From contig JAFECQ010000015.1 in NCBI GenBank assembly GCA_018242065.1, positions 54,125 to 118,124 on the forward strand: a stretch of DNA of 64,000 bases, in the 5' to 3' direction. The DNA is from Pseudomonadota bacterium. GTDB taxonomy: Bacteria > Pseudomonadota > Alphaproteobacteria > UBA9655. Shown one piece after another: positions 18,077 to 25,523 of this stretch. Numbering within the stretch: the first letter of the stretch is position 1; the number at the start of each line of letters is the position of its first letter. The translations under genes and the position numbers were made by a program. The notes below the pieces were generated by a model that was not told the origin of the DNA, ran no database searches, and saw only the letters and a list, made by a program, of their open reading frames with translations.

Positions 18077-18198
18077 AACAACTGCTTCTACATCATTGCG
18101 ACTGCGAGCGTAACGACGTGGGAAGCAGCGTTACCGATCCAGCGCTCTCGATTGCCACGCCTTCTCCGAAGACTCACAATGACGTAGAAGCAGTTGTT
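18077..18198. repeat. Palindromic intergenic element, about 122 bp
   Basis: The ends are inverted copies: AACAACTGCTTCTAC then TCATTG at 18077-18097, matched by CAATGACGTAGAAGCAGTTG and TT at 18178-18197. Inside are smaller inverted segments with ATTGCGA and GATTGCC, the core words of the other repeats in this window. The element fills most of the 326-base gap between gpmI and the secreted coiled-coil gene. It could fold into a long hairpin, and as RNA might act as a terminator for both neighbours. Confidence 0.75.
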
Positions 18199-18274
18199 CT
18201 CGTACTTAATCATCCACAGTTCGAGTTAAGTTTGCCCGTCCCCCCTCCACCATGGTAGAGGGGGAGTTAAAAGC

Positions 18275-19699
18275 TTAAGGAGTGGCAGAAGCCCCTGTCC
18301 TCAAACCTGCAATGTACTTTTCGATTCCGTCCATTGCGTCCTTGAAGCGTTTGTTTTCAGCTGCTTTATCTTCCAGCTCTTTTTCCTTTGCTTTGAGCTG
18401 AGCCGCTAACTTCTCTGCTAGATTCTTCTCTGAGTCAAGTTGAGCTGTTAAATCACCTGATTTTTTTGATTCTGCTTCAAGTTGACTTCTCAACATTTTC
18501 GCTGTCGTTTCGCTAGCCACTAATTTTTTTGCTTCTTCTGCCACGTAAGCTTCATGTGTTTTTTTTGCTTCCGCCAGAATGGTTGCAAAATTTGTGTTAA
18601 GCTCCTCCTCTTTCTTTTTAGCAGCTTCATTAGCTTCTTTGAGTTTTATTTCCATTTCTGCAAGTTGAGCTTTTGCTTTTATTCCTTCCTCAAGTTCCAT
18701 CTTGAGAAGAGGAGTTTTCTTACTTAACCGTTCAGAGAAGTCAGGAGGAATGTCAAGAAAATGAGAGCCGATAACTTTAAATTCAGGTGTGGTGTCTATG
18801 CCCAATGCGTTTGCAACTTCTTTGAATCTTGCCTGCTGCTCATCTATTTTATCTAGGAAAGAAGAGAGGAGGTTTTTGATGTGCTTTAGTCCTTCATGCG
18901 AAGTGTAAAATAGATAATCGTCTCTTGATATTCCTAACTTGTCGCACAGTTGGTCTAAAATTTTTTTTGTAGAGCCAACCGTAATCTTTTTACCAAGGGC
19001 CATCTGAACTTTTTTTAGCAGTTTTATTTTCTTCCGCTTGTAATCGAAGAGAGCGCCATCTAGATCTCTTTGACAAATAGAACGGTCAGGTCGTTTAGGA
19101 TCAAAAGGGAAAGTAAACTTTTGATGAGGAATGCTTCCTCCTTTAAAATTATGAAATTCCGATAGATAGAAGTGGAGCTCCTGCTCGCGTGACTTAGGCT
19201 GTTGGGGTTCTACAGTGCTTGGTTCTTCCTCATCTAGCGCTACCATTATTTCTTCGGCGCTATCTGGCTCTGCCGCTTTCTTCTGAGCTTTTATCGTTTC
19301 CTTCAATTCTTCCCACGTAAAAGACACAGGCCCCTCATCTTCATTGAATAGAGTGCTTGGTCTCTTAGGATATTCGGAGGCAAGGGGGCTTTCTTCTAGC
19401 TCCATTCCTTCTTTTGGAGTTGTTAAAGAATCCATTGATGAAGGCTTAACTTCTTCTTCCTTAGCAGATGCTTCTCCTATCGTTAAGGCAGAAAAAGAAT
19501 CATCCTTCAGCGGGCCTTCTTCAGGTTTTATTGTTGATGGAGAAGAACTTGCTGGAGTTTCTGATTCTCCCTCCCTAACAAGCATTTTAGAAGGGGAGTG
19601 AGATATCTCCTCCGGCTGCAGATCAGGATTCATCGCATAGCAGCTACCGCTATATAGTAATAGAAAAGTAGACACAGAAACAAGGCTTTTTATGGACAT
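18275..19699 (-). CDS. Secreted acidic/coiled-coil protein of unknown function
   Basis: A 474-residue protein with a signal peptide (MSIKSLVSVSTFLLLYSGSCYA). Then comes an acidic, Ser/Pro/Glu-rich low-complexity region (about residues 25-170) and a central globular part (FHNFKGGSIPHQKFTFPFDPKRPDRSICQRDLDGALFDY and onward is a stretch with aromatic and basic residues). A C-terminal coiled coil of about 110 residues (KAQLAEMEIKLKEANEAAKK and following) completes it. No known family is recognised. A disordered acidic N-terminus plus a coiled coil is common among secreted host-interaction proteins of intracellular bacteria, but that role is only inference. Confidence 0.75.
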   Translation of the reverse strand: MSIKSLVSVSTFLLLYSGSCYAMNPDLQPEEISHSPSKMLVREGESETPASSSPSTIKPEEGPLKDDSFSALTIGEASAKEEEVKPSSMDSLTTPKEGMELEESPLASEYPKRPSTLFNEDEGPVSFTWEELKETIKAQKKAAEPDSAEEIMVALDEEEPSTVEPQQPKSREQELHFYLSEFHNFKGGSIPHQKFTFPFDPKRPDRSICQRDLDGALFDYKRKKIKLLKKVQMALGKKITVGSTKKILDQLCDKLGISRDDYLFYTSHEGLKHIKNLLSSFLDKIDEQQARFKEVANALGIDTTPEFKVIGSHFLDIPPDFSERLSKKTPLLKMELEEGIKAKAQLAEMEIKLKEANEAAKKKEEELNTNFATILAEAKKTHEAYVAEEAKKLVASETTAKMLRSQLEAESKKSGDLTAQLDSEKNLAEKLAAQLKAKEKELEDKAAENKRFKDAMDGIEKYIAGLRTGASATP

Positions 19700-19886
19700 T
19701 TTAACATCTCCTTATAAATTATTAATTCAAAAAAGTGGTTGTGAACCCTTAATATCTTATTCTTAAATATAAAAAGGGCAAGGGGCGTTAAAAATAAAAA
19801 TTACTATTTGACATCTCTTCATTTTCACTCTTCAGCGTCACTCCCGTGAAAGTGCAGTAGCGTCTGTGGAAAAATTATAAAAACTT

Positions 19887-20043
19887 CGTCATCCCGAGAT
19901 TTAGGAACCTCATGCGAGTTTTTACGAGCATTAAGGTTCCTTACTACTCGGGACCCAGGAATTCTTTGATTCAAATACTACCTGGGTCCCGGATATTAAG
20001 AAAAACTAAGCTATTGCAAGCTTTTCTAAATTCCGGGATGACG
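19887..20043. repeat. Composite inverted repeat (CGTCATCCCG type)
   Basis: Bounded by CGTCATCCCG (19887-19896) and its reverse complement CGGGATGACG (20034-20043). Inside, a second pair, CTCGGGACCCAGG and CCTGGGTCCCGG (about 19947-19992), forms another stem, and AAGCTATTGCAAGCTTTT adds a third. Similar words recur at 21572-21757. The wider gap 19700-20275 otherwise shows no gene I can support; a 68-codon frame at 20079-20285 crosses repeat debris and is not convincing. Confidence 0.7.
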
Positions 20044-20275
20044 ACGGTGGGGAATAGAAAAAATGCTTAATGTGTTATTTAAGCCTTCCTATTCCTACTT
20101 TCTTTCTCAAACCAACCATAGCCTCCTTTTCTCTGCTTTGCACAAAATTTTCCCCGGACACTAATGCGCTTTCGCGGGAATGATGCCCTAAGGTAAAAAC
20201 AACTGAATAATAAAATCTGTTTAGTGGTAAAAACTAAACAGAAGCTATATAGGCGGTTCATTGAGAGACTTACAT

Positions 20276-20605
20276 TTAGGGACAAACTAAAGGCGTGGAG
20301 TAGAGCTTTGCTGAGCTTCCCGTCTCCATATTATACCAAATTATGTGGCAACCAGGCTTTTTAATTGTATAGGTAACATCAGGAGATACGACTCCGTCGA
20401 TCGAAGATGTCATCGTAATCGGAAAAGAAGAGGCAGAGATTGTCAAGGCATCTTTGCTATCAGCTGATAGTGTTCCAATAGGATTCTGCTTAGCATCTTG
20501 TACTTGAATTTCGGCAGGAACACCATTGCGGATAAAATATGACGCTTCTAAGGAAGGGTTAAGCATAAAATTTACTGCTATTAATTCAAGAATAAGTTTT
20601 TTCAT
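20276..20605 (-). CDS. Small secreted protein of unknown function
   Basis: A 109-residue protein with an N-terminal hydrophobic signal (MKKLILELIAVNFMLNPSLEA). The mature domain of about 88 residues is rich in beta-strand-forming residues (FPITMTSSIDGVVSPDVTYTIKK). It has two cysteines near the C-terminus (CHIIW and LVCP) that could pair. There is a plausible ribosome site upstream (CAGGTGAATTTTC before the ATG). No family is recognised; the fold may be a small beta sandwich. Confidence 0.6.
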   Translation of the reverse strand: MKKLILELIAVNFMLNPSLEASYFIRNGVPAEIQVQDAKQNPIGTLSADSKDALTISASSFPITMTSSIDGVVSPDVTYTIKKPGCHIIWYNMETGSSAKLYSTPLVCP

Positions 20606-20753
20606 GAAAATTCACCTGTTGTACACCTTAATTATATTGTTATTGTTTTAATGAAATATTAATAAGTAAATATTTTGCGTCACTCTATCCTTGACACCGT
20701 GATGATCGCATGCAAGTCTTTCTTAATTCCACATATAATAATAGAAGTAAAAA

Positions 20754-21539
20754 ATGGCCATATTTGAAACAGTATATCGCTTTTTTGGATGGTGGATCAT
20801 CAATATTGATCTCCTGCTGCTACTGACTCTTGCTGTGGGTGGCCTTCTCTTGTTTTTTCGAAAGGTGAAGTGGGGGAAGAGGCTCGTTGTTATTAGTTGT
20901 GTTAGTTTTGGGTTTTTTGGCGTCGTACCTTTCAGCTTATGGATGGTCGAAAATCTTGAGAACCGTTTCCCGAAAATTGATCAAATTCCGCTCGATGCCA
21001 AAGGGATGATTCTTTTAGGTGGAAGCTTTGATAAAAGAACCAGCCTTGACCGTAAGACAGTCGCTTACAATTTGACGGCGGGTCGGCTTATTGAGTTTGT
21101 TGAGCTTGCAAAAGCGCATCCTCAGTTTCAATTGGCTTTTACTGGAAATCAATTCGAAGTCGAAACGGCTAAGAAAGTGTTTAAAAACCTTGGTATTGAT
21201 CCTTCATTAGTACTTTTTGAAGGAGGTTCAAAGGATACCAAGGAAAATGCAGCAAGATCCGCTCAGCTTTTAAATCCTAGTCATACAGAAAAATGGCTTC
21301 TTATCACGTCGGCTTATCATATGCCTCGATCAATCGGGCTTTTCCGTAAAGCTGGTTTTAATGTCATTCCTTATCCTGTGGATTATCATACCCCAGGAAA
21401 TTATGAGCCCTTATTTTGCTTAGGGCTTAATTTAAGCCTTGATGCATGGGCCGCTTGTTCTCGTGAATGGTTAGGCATGATTATTAACTATCTTTTGGGA
21501 AGATCGTCGGAACTTTATCCTGGACCACAGGCTTCTTAA
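20754..21539 (+). CDS. YdcF/ElyC-like DUF218 membrane protein
   Basis: A 261-residue inner-membrane protein. Two hydrophobic helices lie within the first 70 residues, followed by a DUF218 domain (about residues 80-240). The domain contains GMILLGGSFDKRTSLDRKTVAYNLTAGR, FEGGSKDTKENAARSAQLL and ITSAYHMPRSIGLFRKAGF, all typical of the ElyC/SanA/YdcF group. ElyC affects peptidoglycan and lipid-carrier metabolism in Escherichia coli. SanA-like members affect envelope permeability. It stands alone on the plus strand with a palindromic repeat directly downstream, which could terminate its transcript. Confidence 0.85.
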   Translation: MAIFETVYRFFGWWIINIDLLLLLTLAVGGLLLFFRKVKWGKRLVVISCVSFGFFGVVPFSLWMVENLENRFPKIDQIPLDAKGMILLGGSFDKRTSLDRKTVAYNLTAGRLIEFVELAKAHPQFQLAFTGNQFEVETAKKVFKNLGIDPSLVLFEGGSKDTKENAARSAQLLNPSHTEKWLLITSAYHMPRSIGLFRKAGFNVIPYPVDYHTPGNYEPLFCLGLNLSLDAWAACSREWLGMIINYLLGRSSELYPGPQAS

Positions 21540-21571
21540 AGAATCTCATTTTAGATAAGGAAAACTCGTCT

Positions 21572-21757
21572 TGAGGTCCCGGGTAGCAAGGAAATCTACG
21601 CTCTCAAGAGAGCAAGATTTTCTAGCTCCCGGGATGACGCGGCCTATAATAATAGAAAAAAGTCGTCATCCCGGACCTTATGAAAACCTTCCCGAACATA
21701 GTGAGGGATCAGGTTTTCTTAGGATCCGGGATCTGGTGTTCTTATGCAAAACAGAAG
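21572..21757. repeat. Composite palindromic repeat (CCCGGGATGACG / CGTCATCCCGG)
   Basis: Two adjacent hairpin-forming units. The first has GGTCCCGGGTAGCAAGGAAA and, later, TTTTCTAGCTCCCGGGATGACG. The second starts GTCGTCATCCCGGACC and ends AGGATCCGGGATCTGGTGTT. It shares words with the repeats at 10810-10835 and 19887-20043. It fills the gap between the convergent DUF218 and outer-membrane genes. Confidence 0.7.
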
Positions 21758-21758
21758 G

Positions 21759-22517
21759 TTAAAAGGGATTTTTAGGACCCCAGGTTAATCCTACTCCAAA
21801 AAAGGCGACATATGTCTTGGCCCCAGCGATGCTATGTCCTGTACTAAATAGAATAAAGGTATTCGGGGTAAAGTAATAATGTCCTCCAAAGTTATAAATT
21901 AACCTAGAGCCATTGTTGAGGCTGATGGGACCTTGTGCAAAAAGTTCGTTTCCGAGTGTAAGTCTCTCTGTAACTTTTTTTGTAAGAAGAGCTCCTCCAA
22001 ATGGATAATTATATTTATGTTTTGCAGGATTAAATAAATACCCTCCTCCCGCTGTAAGACTCCATGACCCCCAGTTTTTTTGGAGCCAAAATGGGACGGT
22101 TCCTGTCCACGATTTATTTCCTGTTCCGAGTTCCGGGACTCCTGAGGGAAGTGTAAACTTAGGATAGAAAGCAGCTTGAGGACACCATTTGGTTTCGTGA
22201 AGAAAGCGATACTTAAAGCCAATCCCTATATCTCCATAATGGTATGCAGAACGTTTCTCTTTAGGAGCATTAAGAACAGCGACTGGAATGACAGTACGGA
22301 TTTGGACGTCTGGATAAGCTCCGATCTGTGTTTCTAAAGCAGGAAGTCGTGTTCCCGTTCCAGACTTCCGATGGTCAACAGACGCGTTGATATCCATCAT
22401 TACCTGTTCATAGGGGGTTGGAACAGGCGAATCGACAATAAACTCAGTTGCTTGAAGAGAGCTTTGAGAAAGGAAAGTAAAAATAAGATTTACTCTAAGA
22501 AGAAAATTATCATTCAT
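21759..22517 (-). CDS. Outer-membrane beta-barrel protein of unknown substrate
   Basis: A 252-residue secreted protein. It has an N-terminal hydrophobic signal ending near SLQATE, then many amphipathic strands with alternating aromatic residues. Examples are YGDIGIGFKYRFLHETKWCPQ, PFWLQKNWGSWSLTAGGGYLF and NFGGHYYFTPNTFILFSTG. The C-terminus ends in a strand VAFFGVGLTWGPKNPF with terminal Phe, usual for outer-membrane barrels recognised by BamA. The pattern resembles the phenol-degradation MetA/transporter-like barrel family (PF13557), but I am not certain. It sits directly downstream of mutL, 14 bases away. Confidence 0.7.
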   Translation of the reverse strand: MNDNFLLRVNLIFTFLSQSSLQATEFIVDSPVPTPYEQVMMDINASVDHRKSGTGTRLPALETQIGAYPDVQIRTVIPVAVLNAPKEKRSAYHYGDIGIGFKYRFLHETKWCPQAAFYPKFTLPSGVPELGTGNKSWTGTVPFWLQKNWGSWSLTAGGGYLFNPAKHKYNYPFGGALLTKKVTERLTLGNELFAQGPISLNNGSRLIYNFGGHYYFTPNTFILFSTGHSIAGAKTYVAFFGVGLTWGPKNPF

Positions 22518-22531
22518 ACGGATTTTGTTCC

Positions 22532-24313
22532 TTAGCGTCTGCCAAATAATTTTTCCATATCAATTTTCTTTAACTCCACATAGGTTGGGCGACCATGGTT
22601 ACATTGTCCAGAATGGGGCGTTTTCTCCATTTGACGTAAAAGAGCATTCATTTCCTCGATGGAAAGTCTCCGTCCAGCACGAACGCTGTGATGACAAGCA
22701 CAAGTTGCTAAGACTTCAGCAAGTCGTTCTTTAAGTCCTAGGGGGCCACCGAGCTCTTTCAATTCGTCAGCAATGTCTTGTAAAAGCCCCTTGAGGTCAA
22801 GTTCACCCAAAAGATGGGGTGTTTCGCGAACCAAAAGAGCTTTTTCGCCAAATGGTTCAACAACAAGCCCCAAAGCTAAGAGGTCTTGTAAAATCTCTTT
22901 AAGGCAAACAAGGTCGTTTTCGCTAAGTTCTATTACCTCAGGGATAAGTAGAGGCTGTCTCTTTACATGCCCCATTTCAGCTTTAAGTCGTTCATAAACG
23001 AGGCGTTCATGGGCTGCGTGCTGATCTACGATGACGAGCCCTTCTTGTGTTTGTGAAAGAATGTATGTTTCATGGAGCTGTGCTTTTGCAAATCCGAGAA
23101 GAGGTGTCTCGAGGGGAGTTTCCTGGATTGTCTCTCTGTGCTCGTAATGATGAGCCTCGCCGTCATTGCAAGGCCCGAAGGGTCGCGGCAATCCAACATA
23201 ATCATGGGAAAGAGGAGGAGGTGCCGATTCTTCAAGGCGTGAAGCATATCGTGAAAGAGAAGGTTGCTGGATAGATGCGGGCCTCAAGGAGCGGAGAGCT
23301 TGAAAACTAACTGTTGTGGCTGTCTTATGGCTTGCACCAGCTAAGGTTTGCTTGAGGGCACTTACAATCGTGCCGCGGATCAAACCGCTGTCCCTAAAAC
23401 GAACTTCTGTTTTAGCTGGATGTACATTGACATCCACTTCTTCAGGGGGAACTTTTAGGAAGAGCGCGAGCATAGGATAGCGATCTGAAGCTAAAAAATC
23501 CTGATAGGCCGCTCTAATAGCACCATGCAGTAGTTTATCTTTAACTGGCCTGCCATTCACAAAAAGATATTGATGTGCAGCATTCGCGCGACTTAAGGTG
23601 GGAAGAGAAATAAATCCATTTAAATAAATATCTCCGCGCGCCATCTCCAAAGGCAGGGCGTTTTGTGAAAACTCTACTCCCATGACTTGCGTCAAGCGGT
23701 CTTGGAGAGCATCACAAGCGCTATAATCGAAAACAACACGCTGATCCGCAAGAAGTTTAAAGGCCACAGAAAAGTGACTCATTGCTAGGCGATTTAACAA
23801 TTCAACGGCGTGTGAAAGTTCTGTTGAGGGACTTTTCAAAAATTTGAGCCGTGCAGGAGTGGCGTAAAAAAGATCTTTGACTTCGATGTGTGTTCCTTGT
23901 GGATGGGACGCAGGAATAGGTGGTTTTTTGTCACCTCCTTCTAGTTTTAAACACCAAGCTTCTGTTGCCTCTTTGAGACGGCTTGTGATTTGGACGCGGC
24001 TGACAGAGCCAATAGAAGGAAGGGCTTCTCCGCGAAAACCAAGCGTTTGAATATTAAAAAGATCGTTTGAAGGAAGTTTCGAGGTTGCGTGACGTTCAAC
24101 GGCTAATTCTAGATCATCTTGGCTCATTCCTGAGCCATTATCTGTAATGGCGATAAGACTACGGCCACCATCTCGAAGGTGAATGGTAATTGATGTTGAG
24201 CCAGCATCTAAAGCGTTTTCGACAAGCTCTTTAACAGCAGATGCAGGTCTCTCTATCACTTCTCCTGCTGCAATTTGATTAACGAGATGAGGTTCAAGTT
24301 TACGAATTTTCAT
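22532..24313 (-). CDS. mutL: DNA mismatch repair protein MutL
   Basis: A GHKL ATPase of about 593 residues that couples MutS mismatch recognition to strand removal. N-terminal motifs: NQIAAGEVIERPASAVKELV, ENALDAGS, DNGSGM and TLGFRGEALPSI. Further on come the lobe-2 motifs VNGRPVKD and VDVNVHPAKTEVRF. The C-terminal dimerisation domain includes VIVDQHAAHERLVYERL and CNHGRPTYVEL. No endonuclease DQHAX2EX4E pattern beyond the usual QHAAHERLVYE is claimed. The start is ATG 24313, overlapping the end of pgi; a TTG two codons upstream is also open. The linker (about residues 373-398) contains a 75-base palindromic repeat translated in frame. Confidence 0.95.
   Translation of the reverse strand: MKIRKLEPHLVNQIAAGEVIERPASAVKELVENALDAGSTSITIHLRDGGRSLIAITDNGSGMSQDDLELAVERHATSKLPSNDLFNIQTLGFRGEALPSIGSVSRVQITSRLKEATEAWCLKLEGGDKKPPIPASHPQGTHIEVKDLFYATPARLKFLKSPSTELSHAVELLNRLAMSHFSVAFKLLADQRVVFDYSACDALQDRLTQVMGVEFSQNALPLEMARGDIYLNGFISLPTLSRANAAHQYLFVNGRPVKDKLLHGAIRAAYQDFLASDRYPMLALFLKVPPEEVDVNVHPAKTEVRFRDSGLIRGTIVSALKQTLAGASHKTATTVSFQALRSLRPASIQQPSLSRYASRLEESAPPPLSHDYVGLPRPFGPCNDGEAHHYEHRETIQETPLETPLLGFAKAQLHETYILSQTQEGLVIVDQHAAHERLVYERLKAEMGHVKRQPLLIPEVIELSENDLVCLKEILQDLLALGLVVEPFGEKALLVRETPHLLGELDLKGLLQDIADELKELGGPLGLKERLAEVLATCACHHSVRAGRRLSIEEMNALLRQMEKTPHSGQCNHGRPTYVELKKIDMEKLFGRR
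23122..23196. repeat. Palindromic element inserted in frame in mutL linker
   Basis: This 75-base segment (25 codons) begins CCTGGATTG and ends CAATCCAA. Within it the pair TAATGATGAG and CGTCATTGCA gives inner inversion. The words GGATTGCCGCGACCCTTCGG and TTGCAATGACGG (complement) are the classic wording of Rickettsiales/Holosporales palindromic repeats. It encodes roughly VGLPRPFGPCNDGEAHHYEH inside the flexible linker between the MutL ATPase and dimerisation domains. Confidence 0.75.
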
Positions 24314-25523
24314 CAGCAAGAAACTCCCTAGCTAAACGCTTTCCTTCTTCTACCGCAGGTTGATCAAACGCATTCACGTCCAGAAGATACGAAGTTAAAA
24401 TCGTTTCGATCATGAAATGCATCATCAGCCCTCCTAAAGTTTGAGGATCGATGTTATCAATAGTGATAAGGCGCGTGGGGCACTTATGACGAATCAATGT
24501 TTCATAAGTTGCTTTTTGCTCAGCCGCAAAGAGATCTCCCATTGTTTTACCCGTGAATTCGGGGATAAGAGAAAGGTTGATTTTATCGCCTTTGCCTTTC
24601 CAAGAAGGAGCAATAATTGTGAAAAATTTATCCTTTGGGCCGTCAAGATACAGTTGAAGTTGACTGTGTTGATCAACTGTACCTAGGGCAGATATAGGGG
24701 TTGTGCCTTGACCTTTTTTACCCAGGCTTTCGGCCCATAGCTGACAATACCATAGCGAAAAAAGTTGCAATTGATCAGAGTAGGGCAGCATTACAGAAAG
24801 AGATTTTTGATGGTTTTTGTGTAAATGAACAGTGAGCACGGAACCTTTTAATGCAGGAGGATATTCTTCCGTAAGGTGTTGATGCAAAACGTTTTGTGCT
24901 CCTTTTCGAAAAGCAAACACATCAATTCCTGCAAGAATTGCAGGTAGCAAGCCAACAATGGAAAAGCATGAATAGCGGCCACCTACACTGGTGGGGTGTT
25001 CAAGACAAGTCCAATTTTGACTTTGTGCAATCTTTCGTAACGGATTATCTGTGGGCTCCGTAATAACCAAAAAGTGGCTTTTCAGATTCTCTTTTTGAAA
25101 TCGCTCCAAACAAGTGAGGAGCTGCATTAAGGTCTCAACAGTTGATCCTGATTTAGAAATGGCGATAACGCCTGTCGTTTTTAAATTAACTTTTTTGAAA
25201 ATCGCATCAAAGGTAAAAGGGTCAATATTATCCATAAAATGGAGACGGGGCTTATCTTGCGTTGAAAGGGCGTAGAGCGCTTGTCCTCCAAGGCTCGATC
25301 CTCCCGTGCCTAAGATAAGGATATCCTCAAACTGATGAGAAGCCGCTGATTTTATGAAGGCCTTAATATCTTCTGTTTGTTCGACCAAGGATAGGGGAGG
25401 GAGCTCTTCCTTTTTATAGGTATCACGAAATTTACTAAGCGCGTTTTTACTCGCATTACTTTGATGAAGGATTTTCTCTCCCTCTTCTAGATAGCAACCG
25501 TCAAGATGCTGTGTGTAAATCAT
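24300..25523 (-). CDS. pgi: Glucose-6-phosphate isomerase, short form
   Basis: A 407-residue SIS-fold isomerase converting glucose-6-phosphate and fructose-6-phosphate. Motifs: GTGGSSLGGQALYAL, the sugar-phosphate loop ISKSGSTVETLMQLL, PTSVGGRYSCFSIVG, ESLGKKGQGTTPISALGTVDQHSQLQLYLDG, and a C-terminal lysine-containing helix. It is much shorter than Escherichia coli Pgi (549 aa), but short forms are usual in some bacteria and archaeal-like groups. It overlaps the upstream M16 gene by ATGA and the downstream mutL start by 14 bases, so the three are surely cotranscribed. Its place in a protease/mismatch-repair operon is unusual. Confidence 0.93.
   Translation of the reverse strand: MIYTQHLDGCYLEEGEKILHQSNASKNALSKFRDTYKKEELPPLSLVEQTEDIKAFIKSAASHQFEDILILGTGGSSLGGQALYALSTQDKPRLHFMDNIDPFTFDAIFKKVNLKTTGVIAISKSGSTVETLMQLLTCLERFQKENLKSHFLVITEPTDNPLRKIAQSQNWTCLEHPTSVGGRYSCFSIVGLLPAILAGIDVFAFRKGAQNVLHQHLTEEYPPALKGSVLTVHLHKNHQKSLSVMLPYSDQLQLFSLWYCQLWAESLGKKGQGTTPISALGTVDQHSQLQLYLDGPKDKFFTIIAPSWKGKGDKINLSLIPEFTGKTMGDLFAAEQKATYETLIRHKCPTRLITIDNIDPQTLGGLMMHFMIETILTSYLLDVNAFDQPAVEEGKRLAREFLADENS

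Noticed and set aside
20079..20285. 68-codon minus-strand open frame
   Set aside because: It overlaps the end of a repeat-rich gap and the next gene; no signal, ribosome site or family pattern supports it.
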